Positions 55,313-64,000 of a stretch of DNA of 64,000 nt are shown here, piece after piece. The translations under genes and the position numbers were made by a program. The DNA comes from Reinekea thalattae. Lineage in GTDB: Bacteria > Pseudomonadota > Gammaproteobacteria > Pseudomonadales > Natronospirillaceae. Below the pieces are notes generated by a model. The model searched no databases. It was not told the DNA's origin and was given only the letters and a program-made list of their open reading frames with translations. Location: NCBI RefSeq assembly GCF_008041945.1, contig NZ_VKAD01000001.1:1488001-1552000 (forward strand), written 5' to 3'. Each line of letters opens with the position of its first letter. The first letter of the stretch is position 1.

Positions 55313-55480
55313 GCCAAGCCTTTTACAGTTCAGGCTGATCCGCTATTACTGCGTTGAACAGGCAGCGCGCCGATCTCGCTGATTTAAATTTGCAATTAGC
55401 GAGCCACAGTTTTTTTAAAGCAGTTATTTGAACAACTTCTATTCAAGGCTGAGCAATAACCAACCGACCAGATGAGCAAA

Positions 55481-55507
55481 AAAAAGCGCCAAGGTTTGGC
55501 GCTTTTT
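55481..55507. terminator. terminator after the cellulase gene
   Basis: The 12-bp stem AAAAAGCGCCAA and TTGGCGCTTTTT encloses a 3-nt loop. On the minus strand a T-run follows. It ends the cellulase gene 53 nt after the stop and insulates the transporter promoter. The rest of the gap 55165-55559 has only the sites listed at 55216 and 55296. Confidence 0.8.
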
Positions 55508-55559
55508 TAAACGGCTAAAGTAATTTTTTGAACGGGCCGATCCGCTCAATATTTACTGA

Positions 55560-57854
55560 CTAATCTAACTGGCCTTCATCCAAAGCAGAGGCCAGCCATA
55601 CCAATGGTGCATTCCAGTTAATGGTTATTTCATTCATCGTCCAGGCATGCATGTTATCGACATAGCAGGTTTGACCAACACAGTTTCCTTTCATGGCACC
55701 GGCAACTGGGTCGCTAAAGCTAATGGAGTTAGGGCCGCCAATTAATGCTCCGGGGGCTGGCTTTGGATAATTTTCATCAACGCTGTTTGCCCAAAAGCGG
55801 TGGTGTGGTTGCTCTGCTGCGTGAGCACCGTAACCGGTGATGTATGAAATATTCATCGGGTTCGCGCCCAGCAAATAATCCATGCTGTTAGCTGCTGCCT
55901 TAATAAACTCTAACCGTTTGGTGAAATCGTGCGCGTACACCAAAAATAACGCTCGGTTAGCGATGCTAGAATTAGAACCCCAAGGGTACTGCTCGACGGT
56001 AAAGGGAATGTCGTAGCCCTCTTGTTGACTTTGAGTTAAATAGGCTTCGGCAGTTTTTAATAGGTTTTTTCGTGCCTGATTGATCTCTGATTGCGGCAGT
56101 GCGTTCTCTACCACAGCCAAACTCAATGTTGCCATTGGTGCGGTAAACTGCCAGAACATATCGGAATCTGCATCGTCCTTGCCAGACGGCGTCATTAAGA
56201 AGTAACGCGAAGCGCGCATCGCTTTTAGATAGGCGGAGTCGGCAGTAGTAATAAACAGCTCGGTTGCTGCCCAATAAAATTCATCGTCCAGCTGAACATC
56301 ATCGTAAGGGCCTGAGCCGGTAAAATTATCGTACGCGAACACATCCGGATGGCGATTCGCCGCTTGCCACGCGCGCTCTGCAGCAGACAAACAACGCGCA
56401 GAAAACTCAGCGTCGATGTCCTTCCATATACGCGCGCACTGAGCCGAAATAGCCGCTAAGTTTAACGTTGCTGCTGTACTTGGTTGGCCAACATATCGCG
56501 ATTGAGTATCTTCATGAGGTGCCAGCGGAGCGCCAGTCCATTCACCGTCGGCAACCTTATGGAAGACCATGTCTGATGCGTCAATTTCACTTAAGCGTAA
56601 AGTTTTATCAGCCGACTGATCGCCTTTAGGCACAAACAATTTTTGCCCACTGGGTATTTGCATGGCAAGCATAAATTCGACATTCCAACGCACTTCTGAC
56701 AATAACGGGTTAACGCCATTGCCCGCCTCTGGAATCTTAACGCCGCCTTCGGCAAAGGGGATTTTTGCGTTTTCTAACCACTGGCCTCGCTCATAAAGAT
56801 TCAATAGCGTCCAAACTGTGATACCACTGTTAACAACATACTTGCCGTGATCGCCAGCATCATACCAACCGCCGGTCACATCCATTGTTAAATCACAACC
56901 CGGCCACGAATTCCCCCAAGCATCTTTCTGATCAAAACAACGTGCGATGTCTGGTAAGTGTCCTGCTGGTCGAGCGAGATCCGGACGCTGAACAAAATCA
57001 GCTTTAATGTCGATACCGCTGCGATTCTGATAAAAATAACTTAGCGCATCGTACTTTAATGAATGATAAATCGAGTCACGAATATCAAACGCAAAACTTT
57101 CATGCTCGCCTACTTTCAAAACCAGCTGCGTTAGCGGCACGCTATAGTGCGACAAATCAACCCGATGCAGCTGCTCAGCGGATGCTTTATTTACACCTAA
57201 ATATTGGGTTTTGCCGGCATCGATATTGACGCCATTTTGATCAACCAAGGTCCAATCAAGTGGCTGCGTTTGCTCCGACTGAACATAGATGTATTTATTT
57301 GCTTGCGGCAAAAAGCCCAATTGGTTGGCCCGAATGGGGGAGATAGTGACGCTTTCCATGTAGGGATTTCCTATTAACGAAACATTACTAACGCAAATAC
57401 GGCCAGTATTTTGCGCACCCAGTTGAAATTGAAATTCTGCCCGAGCATCGCTGTCATTTGTCTGAGTAAAATCATATTGGTAGTGTTTTTTACTCGGACC
57501 GACCTCAGTATCGACAATAAAGTGATGGGTATAGGGCGGGCCTTCGTGCTGTATCAGTGTTTTAAATTGGGTTTCGCTCTCGGCATAAGCATCGAAGCTG
57601 AGTTGATAGCTTTCTGACTGCGCCAAACCAACGCCGCCATGGCCTAAGATAACACTCCAAGGGTCTGTACCCGGGTTTTGAATATCAATACAGGCTTGGT
57701 TATCTTGGGCGACAACCTCGGCACCGCTGTACCACCAGCCGTCGGTATGGCCATTAAACTGACCGTTACGAATCATCTCTTGAGCTTGCACGCCATTAAT
57801 GACAACCAGCATTGCAAAGGCTGAGTTTCGCCAAGTTGTTGTTATTGTTTTCAT
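55560..57854 (-). CDS. GH9 endoglucanase with a CBM4/9-like domain
   Basis: A 764-residue secreted enzyme. Signal peptide to about residue 24 (VQAQ). Residues 25-162 form a CBM4/9-like beta sandwich (MIRNGQFNGHTDGW, FQFQLGAQNTGRICVSNVSL). About 170-258 is an Ig-like CelD-N domain (IRANQLGFLPQANKYIYV). From about 262 the GH9 catalytic (alpha/alpha)6 barrel carries the base pair Asp332/Asp335 in GGWYDAGDHGKY and the acid Glu742 in NEITINW. It cleaves beta-1,4-glucan by inversion. Monocistronic, with tandem 18-nt repeats upstream. No other cellulase, cellobiose uptake or sugar-kinase gene is adjacent. Confidence 0.94.
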   Translation of the reverse strand: MKTITTTWRNSAFAMLVVINGVQAQEMIRNGQFNGHTDGWWYSGAEVVAQDNQACIDIQNPGTDPWSVILGHGGVGLAQSESYQLSFDAYAESETQFKTLIQHEGPPYTHHFIVDTEVGPSKKHYQYDFTQTNDSDARAEFQFQLGAQNTGRICVSNVSLIGNPYMESVTISPIRANQLGFLPQANKYIYVQSEQTQPLDWTLVDQNGVNIDAGKTQYLGVNKASAEQLHRVDLSHYSVPLTQLVLKVGEHESFAFDIRDSIYHSLKYDALSYFYQNRSGIDIKADFVQRPDLARPAGHLPDIARCFDQKDAWGNSWPGCDLTMDVTGGWYDAGDHGKYVVNSGITVWTLLNLYERGQWLENAKIPFAEGGVKIPEAGNGVNPLLSEVRWNVEFMLAMQIPSGQKLFVPKGDQSADKTLRLSEIDASDMVFHKVADGEWTGAPLAPHEDTQSRYVGQPSTAATLNLAAISAQCARIWKDIDAEFSARCLSAAERAWQAANRHPDVFAYDNFTGSGPYDDVQLDDEFYWAATELFITTADSAYLKAMRASRYFLMTPSGKDDADSDMFWQFTAPMATLSLAVVENALPQSEINQARKNLLKTAEAYLTQSQQEGYDIPFTVEQYPWGSNSSIANRALFLVYAHDFTKRLEFIKAAANSMDYLLGANPMNISYITGYGAHAAEQPHHRFWANSVDENYPKPAPGALIGGPNSISFSDPVAGAMKGNCVGQTCYVDNMHAWTMNEITINWNAPLVWLASALDEGQLD

Positions 57855-57932
57855 CTTGGTCTCTTATTTTTTTAGTTATTATTGAGTGTCTGAGTTTCTA
57901 CATATCTTCTAGAGTTCTCCGAACCTACTATG

Positions 57933-57968
57933 AAATTTTTTACATCAGGTAAATTTTTGACATCAGGT
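57933..57968. repeat. two tandem 18-nt repeats in the cellulase promoter region
   Basis: Two adjacent 18-nt copies, 57933-57950 (AAATTTTTTACATCAGGT) and 57951-57968 (AAATTTTTGACATCAGGT), differing by one base. They lie 79-114 nt upstream of the GH9 start codon. A direct-repeat operator or activator site is possible. Confidence 0.8.
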
Positions 57969-57991
57969 TGGCTTTTTATAAAAGCCAACCT
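57965..57991. terminator. hairpin after pomB
   Basis: Perfect 12-bp arms AGGTTGGCTTTT and AAAAGCCAACCT with a 3-nt loop, 46 nt past the pomB stop. It overlaps the end of the second 18-nt repeat by 4 nt. The weak T-tract leaves terminator strength uncertain. Confidence 0.55.
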
Positions 57992-58036
57992 AGTTAAGAT
58001 GAAAATCCGGTCCGCTTCAAGCAGCGGCGCAGGAAA

Positions 58037-58999
58037 TTAAAAAATTTCTTCCGGATCTAATTCAAATAACGATGTATCACCCGGATCAACCAATTCTTCT
58101 GGCTCAGGCTCTACCTCATAACTTGGGAAGTTAGGGTTTGGCTTTTTAATCACAATTTCAACGCGTCGATTCTCTAACCGGCCAGCCGCAGTAGTATTAT
58201 CTGCCATCGGTTGACTGGAACCGTGACCGACAACGGTAAAGCGATTCTCATCCATTTCTGGAGCGATAAACAGGTACTCGGCAACAGCCAAAGCACGAGC
58301 AGAACTGAGCATCCAGTTATTGCGGAATCGCGCTGTCGATATTGGCAAGCTATCGGTGTGACCTTCGACATAAATATCACCCGGCGTTGTCACTAATAGG
58401 TCGCGAATAATATCCAGAATCGGCAAAAACTCATCAGCAACATAATCACTTCCGGCACCAAAACTCTGCTCTTTGATACGAATAATAATGGTGTCGTCGA
58501 GCGTTTCGACCTGCAACAGACCATCGGCAATCGGTTCAGACAAGGCCTCACCAATACGTTGCGCCTGCTCATCGAGCTGCTCTTGCTGAGTTTCATCCGG
58601 CACAATAATCTGCCGAGTCAATTGCCCAGTATCACCCTGCTGAGTTTCTTGCATGGTAAAGGTGTCTTGGCACATCACTTCGAGCGTGTCTTTCACCTGA
58701 GGCATTGTGTCTTGGCGAATCACATTCAGCGGTGTCGGCTCTGGTTTGGCTGGGCTAAATTCTTTAGCGATGATACTGGTGCCTTTTGGCACCTGCTGCA
58801 GTTCTAATTCTGCCTGCACACCAAAGGCTTGGCGCAATGAACCTGCCAAACGCTTAAACTTTAGTGCGTCCATTTCGGAGAAAGACAGCAGCAAGATAAA
58901 AAAGCACATCAACAGTGCCATCAAATCTGAAAAGGTGCCCATCCATGCCGGTAATCCGGGAACACATTCGGGGCAGTTGTCGTCTTCTTCTTCGTCCAT
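58037..58999 (-). CDS. pomB: flagellar stator protein PomB (sodium type)
   Basis: A 320-residue MotB/PomB. One membrane helix follows an acidic start (MDEEEDDNCPECVPG); the ion-binding Asp is Asp25 in FSDLMALLMCFFILLLSFSEMDALKFK, matching PomB. The C-terminal OmpA-like domain (IYVEGHTDSLPISTARFRNNWMLSSARALAVAEYL, FTVVGHGSSQPMADN) binds peptidoglycan. With PomA it converts sodium flow into torque. 123 nt after pomA. Confidence 0.94.
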   Translation of the reverse strand: MDEEEDDNCPECVPGLPAWMGTFSDLMALLMCFFILLLSFSEMDALKFKRLAGSLRQAFGVQAELELQQVPKGTSIIAKEFSPAKPEPTPLNVIRQDTMPQVKDTLEVMCQDTFTMQETQQGDTGQLTRQIIVPDETQQEQLDEQAQRIGEALSEPIADGLLQVETLDDTIIIRIKEQSFGAGSDYVADEFLPILDIIRDLLVTTPGDIYVEGHTDSLPISTARFRNNWMLSSARALAVAEYLFIAPEMDENRFTVVGHGSSQPMADNTTAAGRLENRRVEIVIKKPNPNFPSYEVEPEPEELVDPGDTSLFELDPEEIF

Positions 59000-59122
59000 A
59001 CTCTGCTCTTAATACTGATCACACATGGTACTGATATGCCGATTGCCGCCCGTATCATTCACAGGCAAGACCGGCTTATCGGTAGCGGCCTCGGTTAAAC
59101 GAGCTTATAAGTGCAAACTGAC

Positions 59123-59875
59123 TTATACGCTCTCTCGCATCGTTGCAGGCAAGTAGCTGCGCAGTAGAGATTCGATTACACGAGGGTTTTGACCTGCTTG
59201 AATGGCCAACAAGCCATCGATACACATCTTCTGAATAATTTCTTCTTCTTTGGTACGAACAGACAATTTATCTGCAATTGGGAACGCCACTACGTTCGCC
59301 AAAAAAGATCCGTAAAGTGTCGTTAATAGTGCCACAGCCATCGCTGGACCAATGGTTTTTGGATCATCCATATTTGCCAACATACCTACCAGACCAATCA
59401 GCGTACCGATCATGCCCATCGCCGGGCCTACATCCGCTAGTGCACCAAAGAACTTTGTACACTCATTGTGTCGGTCAGAAGTCATGCGCATATCTTTATT
59501 CAACAGCAGCTTTACTACTTCTGGGTCATGGCCATCCACCAACAGTTGGATGCCTCGAGATAAGAAATCAGCGCTGGTTTCTTTACCTTCTAATGAAAGT
59601 AAACCACCTTTACGAGCAGAATCTGCTAGCTCAACAATTTCACCGATTAGATCTTCTGGCTTGACTAAAGAGAAAGAAAAGGCCTTACCAACTACTTTAC
59701 CGACGTTTAAAAACTGCTCTAAGGTAAATTTCGATAAAGCCACAAAGGCGCTGCCACCAAACACAATGAGTACTGATGGGATGTTGATATAAATGGTAAT
59801 ACTACCACCCAGTATCATGGCTATGATAACCATAGCCGTCGCGCCGATAATCCCGACGATCATTGCTAAATCCAC
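59123..59875 (-). CDS. pomA: flagellar stator protein PomA (sodium type)
   Basis: A 250-residue four-helix MotA/PomA with the cytoplasmic loop (KGGLLSLEGK) and the two C-terminal helices containing GPAMGMIGTLIGLVGMLANMDDPKTIGPAMAVALLTTLYGSFLANVVAFPIADKL. The start is GTG with AGGAGG 6 nt before it. It partners PomB. In Vibrio the same pair sits next to xseB-ispA-dxs, the neighbours seen here. Confidence 0.95.
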   Translation of the reverse strand: MDLAMIVGIIGATAMVIIAMILGGSITIYINIPSVLIVFGGSAFVALSKFTLEQFLNVGKVVGKAFSFSLVKPEDLIGEIVELADSARKGGLLSLEGKETSADFLSRGIQLLVDGHDPEVVKLLLNKDMRMTSDRHNECTKFFGALADVGPAMGMIGTLIGLVGMLANMDDPKTIGPAMAVALLTTLYGSFLANVVAFPIADKLSVRTKEEEIIQKMCIDGLLAIQAGQNPRVIESLLRSYLPATMRESV

Positions 59876-59970
59876 GAATACCTCCTCTGATTATTCAATA
59901 CTCGCAACCTAATTAACGTAAAGCCTAGCAACAAAAGCCTAAACTTTTCCGTGAACTGGCTTTTCATGGA

Positions 59971-59999
59971 TGAAATTTACTGGCACAAGCCTCTATAAT
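59971..59999 (+). promoter_or_regulatory. promoter before xseB
   Basis: A perfect TATAAT at 59994-59999 with a weak -35 (TGAAAT, 59971-59976). The leader to xseB would be close to 200 nt. The 328-nt gap 59876-60203 otherwise shows only an imperfect hairpin (CTTAGGCAT near 60040 with ATGCTAAG near 60065). Confidence 0.45.
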
Positions 60000-60203
60000 G
60001 ACTGCCTTTATTGGCCGTGGTTCCCTAGCTTGCCGCTTTGCTTAGGCATTAAAAGTAATAGATGCTAAGAGAAAAGACCAACGATTAACTGCCTATCTAG
60101 ATGAGCTATCGGCCTAACAGATAATTTATTAACCGTTATTTACATACAAAACAGTCATAATAAACCACTGTTTTACAGCCTTACAGATCAAATAGGAACC
60201 CTT

Positions 60204-60443
60204 ATGGCGAGCCAAAAAACTGCTCCATTTGAAGAAAACCTTGCTTCACTAGAGGCCATCGTCAACCAACTCGAATCAGGTGAACTCTCATTAGATGAAT
60301 CTCTGAAGCAGTTCGAACAGGGCATCGCCCTGACTCGATCATGCCAAGAATCCTTAGCTAAGGCCGAACAAAAAGTTCAAATCCTAATGTCTAAAGATAA
60401 CCAAGAGTCATTACAAGACTTTGAAGACCTGGCCGACGAATGA
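60204..60443 (+). CDS. xseB: exodeoxyribonuclease VII small subunit
   Basis: A 79-residue coiled-coil subunit: FEENLASLEAIVNQLESGELSLDESLKQFEQGIALTRSCQESLAKAEQKVQILM is the family core. Regulates the XseA catalytic subunit, not encoded here. Its stop overlaps the ispA start by 4 nt (ATGA). Confidence 0.96.
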   Translation: MASQKTAPFEENLASLEAIVNQLESGELSLDESLKQFEQGIALTRSCQESLAKAEQKVQILMSKDNQESLQDFEDLADE

Positions 60444-61321
60444 CACTCGATACCTTTTTAACCGGCACTCGCAGCCAACTCGAAACGGCCCTAGCAAATA
60501 GCTTTACTGACTCGGGTAATCGCCAACTAACCGAAGCCATTCATTATTCGTTACTCGATGGCGGTAAACGTTTGCGACCGGCGTTGGTGCGTGCCGCCGG
60601 TGAAATCGCCGGTGCTGACGTCAATCAATGGCTAACCCCGGCGTGCGCGCTGGAAATGATCCACGTTTATAGCCTTATTCACGATGATTTACCGGCCATG
60701 GATAACGATGACCTGCGTCGAGGCAAGCCAACCAGCCACAAAAAATTTAACGAAGCGACCGCCATTTTAGCCGGCGATGCCTTACAGGCCGAAGCCTTTG
60801 CTCTATTGGCTAACAGCCAAGATCTAAACGACGCCCAAGCGCGTAAAATGATACAAACCCTAGCTTCTGCTTGCGGTGCAAGTGGCATGGTTGCAGGCCA
60901 GATGATCGACTTACAATCTGAAGATAAAACCCTCGATCTAACACAGCTGGCTAATTTACATTCGCTGAAAACAGGCGCGTTGATTCAAGCAGCGCTTAAG
61001 CTGGGCGCTTATGGTCAAGCAAACGCAGATGCAGCTCTTATTGAAGCTCTGGATCTATACGGCCAAGCGATCGGTCTGGCGTTTCAAATTACTGACGACA
61101 TTCTCGATGTCACCGGCTCGACCGATGTGCTCGGCAAGCCTAAAGGCAGCGATCAGGCGGCAGAAAAATCGACCTACGTCAGTTTGTTAGGCTTGCCAGA
61201 GGCGCAGCTAAAAGCCAAACAACAGCATCAATTGGCGATCAAAGCGCTGCAAGCAATCGATCTAGACGAGAGCAGCATTCTTTGGCAACTGGCCGATTAC
61301 GTGATCGAACGAGATCACTAA
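60440..61321 (+). CDS. ispA: farnesyl diphosphate synthase
   Basis: A 293-residue polyprenyl synthase. First aspartate-rich motif DDLPAMDNDD with RRGKPTSHKKF; second DDILDVTG near the C-terminus. Condenses IPP with DMAPP and GPP to farnesyl diphosphate. Standard xseB-ispA-dxs order. Confidence 0.96.
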   Translation: MTLDTFLTGTRSQLETALANSFTDSGNRQLTEAIHYSLLDGGKRLRPALVRAAGEIAGADVNQWLTPACALEMIHVYSLIHDDLPAMDNDDLRRGKPTSHKKFNEATAILAGDALQAEAFALLANSQDLNDAQARKMIQTLASACGASGMVAGQMIDLQSEDKTLDLTQLANLHSLKTGALIQAALKLGAYGQANADAALIEALDLYGQAIGLAFQITDDILDVTGSTDVLGKPKGSDQAAEKSTYVSLLGLPEAQLKAKQQHQLAIKALQAIDLDESSILWQLADYVIERDH

Positions 61322-61416
61322 CAAATTTACTCATTTGGCCGGCAAATTCGTTACACTAGCGGCCCGCTCTGATTGGTGCGCCCAGCAGAGGCTATTTTTT
61401 GGTATCAGGTATTTAC

Positions 61417-63303
61417 ATGAAGGTTTTTGACCACATTCCCGCCACTCGGCCCAACACCCCGCTGCTCGATCAGGTAAATAGCCCTGCACAGCTCAAGCAA
61501 CTCAGTCTGCAGCAGCTGCCACAACTGGCCAATGAATTACGAGAATACCTACTGTATAGCGTTGGCCAATCAGGTGGTCACTTCGGTGCTGGCTTAGGTG
61601 TGGTCGAACTCACCATCGCTTTGCATTATGTTTATGACACGCCCGAGCAATCGCTCATTTGGGATGTTGGCCATCAGGCTTACCCGCACAAAATTCTCAC
61701 TGGCCGCCGCGAACAGCTGCCAACCATTCGTCAAGAAGGTGGCTTGCACGCCTTTCCGCATCGCGATGAAAGCCCTTACGACAGCTTTGGCGTTGGTCAC
61801 TCCAGCACTTCGATTTCAGCAGCATTAGGCATGGCTATTGCCAAGCGCCAAGATGGCGACAACAGCCAAAGCATCGCTGTCATTGGCGACGGCGCCATTA
61901 CCGCAGGCATGGCATTTGAAGCGCTCAACCATACTGGCCACGATGGTGCCAATCTATTGGTAGTATTAAACGATAACGACATGTCGATATCAGAAAACGT
62001 CGGTGCGTTAAATCGCGCATTCTCACGCGTCTTTGCCTCTAAAACCTATTCTCATCTGCGCGAAAACAGCAAAAAAGTCCTTAAGCGCGTACCGCCGGTT
62101 TTAGAATTTGCTCGCAAAGCCGAAGAGCACATGAAGGGGATGGTGGCTCCGGGAACACTATTTGAAGAGCTTGGCTTTAACTATGTAGGCCCTGTTGATG
62201 GTCACGAAGTTATCGATTTAGCCTTAACCTTTAAAAACTTAAAAACCTTTAAAGGCCCTCAACTTTTGCACGTGGCAACGCAAAAAGGCAAAGGCTTTTT
62301 ACCCGCCGAACAAGCGCCGACCAAATACCACGCCATTACTAAAATTGAGCCGCAAAAAAATCTCGATAAGAGCGTTAAAAAACCAGCCACCTACTCAAAC
62401 GTTTTTGGTCAATGGCTGTGCGACATGGCACAAGCCGACGAGCGACTGCACGGCATTACGCCAGCCATGCGCGAAGGCTCGGACATGGTCGAATTTTCTA
62501 AACGCTTTAATTCGCGTTACCACGATGTCGCCATTGCCGAACAACATGCCGTCACCGTTGCTGCTGGTATGGCCTGCTGTGGTAAAAAACCGGTTGTCGC
62601 TATCTATTCGACCTTTTTGCAACGCGCCTACGACCAATTAATACACGACGTTGCTCTGCAAAATTTAGATGTACTGTTTGCCATCGACCGAGCTGGTTTA
62701 GTGGGTGAAGACGGCCCAACACACGCCGGAAGTTTTGACCTCACCTTTTTACGCTGCATTCCAAACCTAGTATTAATGGCCCCGAAAGATGAAGCCGAAT
62801 GTCGGCAAATGCTTTCTACCGGTTACCAATATGCAGGCCCAGCCGCGGTACGCTACCCACGCGGCAGCGGCACAGGTGTTGCTGTAGAGCCTAACTTAGA
62901 CACGCTCACTATCGGCCAAGCCGAAGTTTGCCAGCAGGGTAACGACGTCGCCATTTTAGCCTTTGGCAGCATGGTCGAAGCCAGCCGATTAGCCGCAACA
63001 ACGCTCAACGCAACGCTGGTTAACATGCGCTTTATTAAACCGATTGATGAGCAGGCCATTTTAACGGCAGCGAAAAATCATCAGCTGATCGTCACAGTGG
63101 AAGAAAACAGCATCATGGGCGGCGCAGGCAGCGCAGTCAGTGAAGTTTTAAACAAGCACGATATTAGCTGTCGCCTACTGCAACTTGGCCTGCCAGATGA
63201 ATACATCAACCAAGCCAAACCAGAACGAATGAAAGCAGAAATAGGGCTGAGCCCAGAAGGTATTTTATCTGCCATTCGTCAGCGACTGGCGAAAAATAGT
63301 TAA
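61417..63303 (+). CDS. dxs: 1-deoxy-D-xylulose-5-phosphate synthase
   Basis: A 628-residue TPP enzyme and entry point of the MEP isoprenoid pathway. Visible: the [25 protein letters not shown] start, TPP motif [37 protein letters not shown], the transketolase-type [17 protein letters not shown] and the [17 protein letters not shown] segment. The ATG at 61417 (AGGT upstream) is preferred to a TTG 18 nt earlier. Confidence 0.97.
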   Translation: MKVFDHIPATRPNTPLLDQVNSPAQLKQLSLQQLPQLANELREYLLYSVGQSGGHFGAGLGVVELTIALHYVYDTPEQSLIWDVGHQAYPHKILTGRREQLPTIRQEGGLHAFPHRDESPYDSFGVGHSSTSISAALGMAIAKRQDGDNSQSIAVIGDGAITAGMAFEALNHTGHDGANLLVVLNDNDMSISENVGALNRAFSRVFASKTYSHLRENSKKVLKRVPPVLEFARKAEEHMKGMVAPGTLFEELGFNYVGPVDGHEVIDLALTFKNLKTFKGPQLLHVATQKGKGFLPAEQAPTKYHAITKIEPQKNLDKSVKKPATYSNVFGQWLCDMAQADERLHGITPAMREGSDMVEFSKRFNSRYHDVAIAEQHAVTVAAGMACCGKKPVVAIYSTFLQRAYDQLIHDVALQNLDVLFAIDRAGLVGEDGPTHAGSFDLTFLRCIPNLVLMAPKDEAECRQMLSTGYQYAGPAAVRYPRGSGTGVAVEPNLDTLTIGQAEVCQQGNDVAILAFGSMVEASRLAATTLNATLVNMRFIKPIDEQAILTAAKNHQLIVTVEENSIMGGAGSAVSEVLNKHDISCRLLQLGLPDEYINQAKPERMKAEIGLSPEGILSAIRQRLAKNS

Positions 63304-63333
63304 CCGTTACCGATCAAACTTGGAGGGCAATCG

Positions 63334-64000
63334 ATGATTATTATTTTAATCGTAATTTTTTTAATTGCCCTGCTTGGCCCAAGCCTTTGGGTAAAGCACG
63401 TACTCGCTAAACACAGCAATGAACGCGACGATTTAGACGGCACCGGTGGCGAGTTGGCCGAACATCTCATTAAACGCTTCCAGCTGGATGATGTAAAATT
63501 AGAACTCACCAAAGCTGGCGATCATTACGACCCAAGCACCAAAACCATTCGTTTAAGCGAAGCGGTGATGAATAAAAAAAGCATTACCGCCGTCGCCACT
63601 GCAACGCACGAATTTGGTCACGCACTGCAACACGCCAGACAATACGGCTCGTTATTACTGCGTTATCAGCTAGCTATTTTTGCTGACGTTGCTCAGCGTT
63701 TTGCTAACATCGCAGTTATCGCATTACCCATAGTCATCGCCATTCCTGGCCTAGGCATCCTAGCGCGCTTATTAATTTTGCTATTAGTCGGTACCATGCT
63801 GCTAAGTACCATTATTCATTTGGTGACACTGCCAGTTGAATTCGATGCCTCGTTTGGCCGCGCCTTACCGATTTTAAAAGACGGCAACTATGTTTCTGAA
63901 CAAGACTTATCAACCGTCAATCGTGTATTGCTCGCCTGCGCACTGACTTATGTTGCGCAAGCCATGTTCGGGCTGCTAAATTTTTCACGTTGGTTCCGCT
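63334..64000 (+). CDS. zinc metallopeptidase, YugP-like (partial)
   Basis: Starts MIIILIVIFLIALLGPSLWVKHVLAKH with GGAGGG upstream and runs off the window end after 222 codons. It is a membrane metallopeptidase of the neutral zinc peptidase (YugP) family: catalytic HEFGH in ATHEFGHALQHARQYGSLLLRYQ and the third ligand region TLPVEFDASFGRAL. Two helices lie at about 120-165. Normal family length is around 230, so only a few residues are missing. Confidence 0.9.
   Translation, partial: MIIILIVIFLIALLGPSLWVKHVLAKHSNERDDLDGTGGELAEHLIKRFQLDDVKLELTKAGDHYDPSTKTIRLSEAVMNKKSITAVATATHEFGHALQHARQYGSLLLRYQLAIFADVAQRFANIAVIALPIVIAIPGLGILARLLILLLVGTMLLSTIIHLVTLPVEFDASFGRALPILKDGNYVSEQDLSTVNRVLLACALTYVAQAMFGLLNFSRWFR

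Overview
The window looks like chromosomal core plus light accessory DNA of a marine gammaproteobacterium, probably near the Oceanospirillales/Saccharospirillaceae (Reinekea-like). The basis is gene order (purL/mltF; proA-nadD-rsfS-rlmH-mrdA-rodA-mltB-rlpA-dacA-ybeD-lipB-lipA; pomAB next to xseB-ispA-dxs), a sodium-type flagellar stator, and a secreted GH9 cellulase. The genus is a guess. I recognise no rRNA, tRNA, CRISPR array, insertion sequence, prophage or plasmid feature.

Layout. 1-2.7 kb: a membrane protein (DUF6708-like), a small lipoprotein and, just upstream of the latter in the same transcription unit, a lipoprotein serine protease whose two trypsin half-domains are in swapped order. 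2.8-8.3 kb: purL and mltF, divergent. 8.5-11.2 kb: a DksA paralogue with half a zinc finger, an orphan protein, a short TetR regulator, and SOS-controlled dinB with a perfect LexA box. 11.3-22.3 kb: a long minus-strand envelope and cofactor block for lipoate synthesis, cell-wall elongation, NAD, ribosome maturation and proline. 22.4-27.8 kb: a DedA/PAP2-like fusion, an orphan, and a ScfR-type regulator that reads directly into minC-minD-minE. 28-33.3 kb: trxB, ampE, nadC, a NYN-domain protein, a dienelactone hydrolase and a SpoU methyltransferase. 33.7-36.6 kb: a cold-shock protein, a glycosyltransferase, an orphan and rlmA. 36.7-42.3 kb: a self-contained PTS cassette made of a DeoR regulator, a free EIIA, a mannitol-type EIICB and an EIIA-HPr-EI fusion; no mtlD is present. 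42.4-47.3 kb: guanine deaminase, a LysR regulator, a DUF1127 protein and a Fur-box-preceded TonB receptor. 47.4-50.6 kb: YjdM, an AraC regulator divergent from a glutaredoxin and a disulfide oxidoreductase with a C-terminal CxxC. 50.6-55.2 kb: a polyamine-type ABC importer. 55.6-57.9 kb: the GH9 cellulase. 58.0-64.0 kb: pomB, pomA, then xseB-ispA-dxs and the start of a zinc metallopeptidase cut by the window end.

The most unusual object is the protease at 1713-2702. The Ser-containing half (GDSGGP) precedes the IIGG...TAAHC...DIAL half in one uninterrupted frame. Every canonical disulfide stays within its own half, and the IIGG activation site lies mid-chain. I know of no described natural circular permutation of this fold, but I could not search. 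Other points of interest are the min operon headed by a metabolic-type regulator, the PTS cassette carrying its own EI and HPr, the glutaredoxin/CxxC-reductase pair, and tandem 18-nt repeats upstream of the cellulase.
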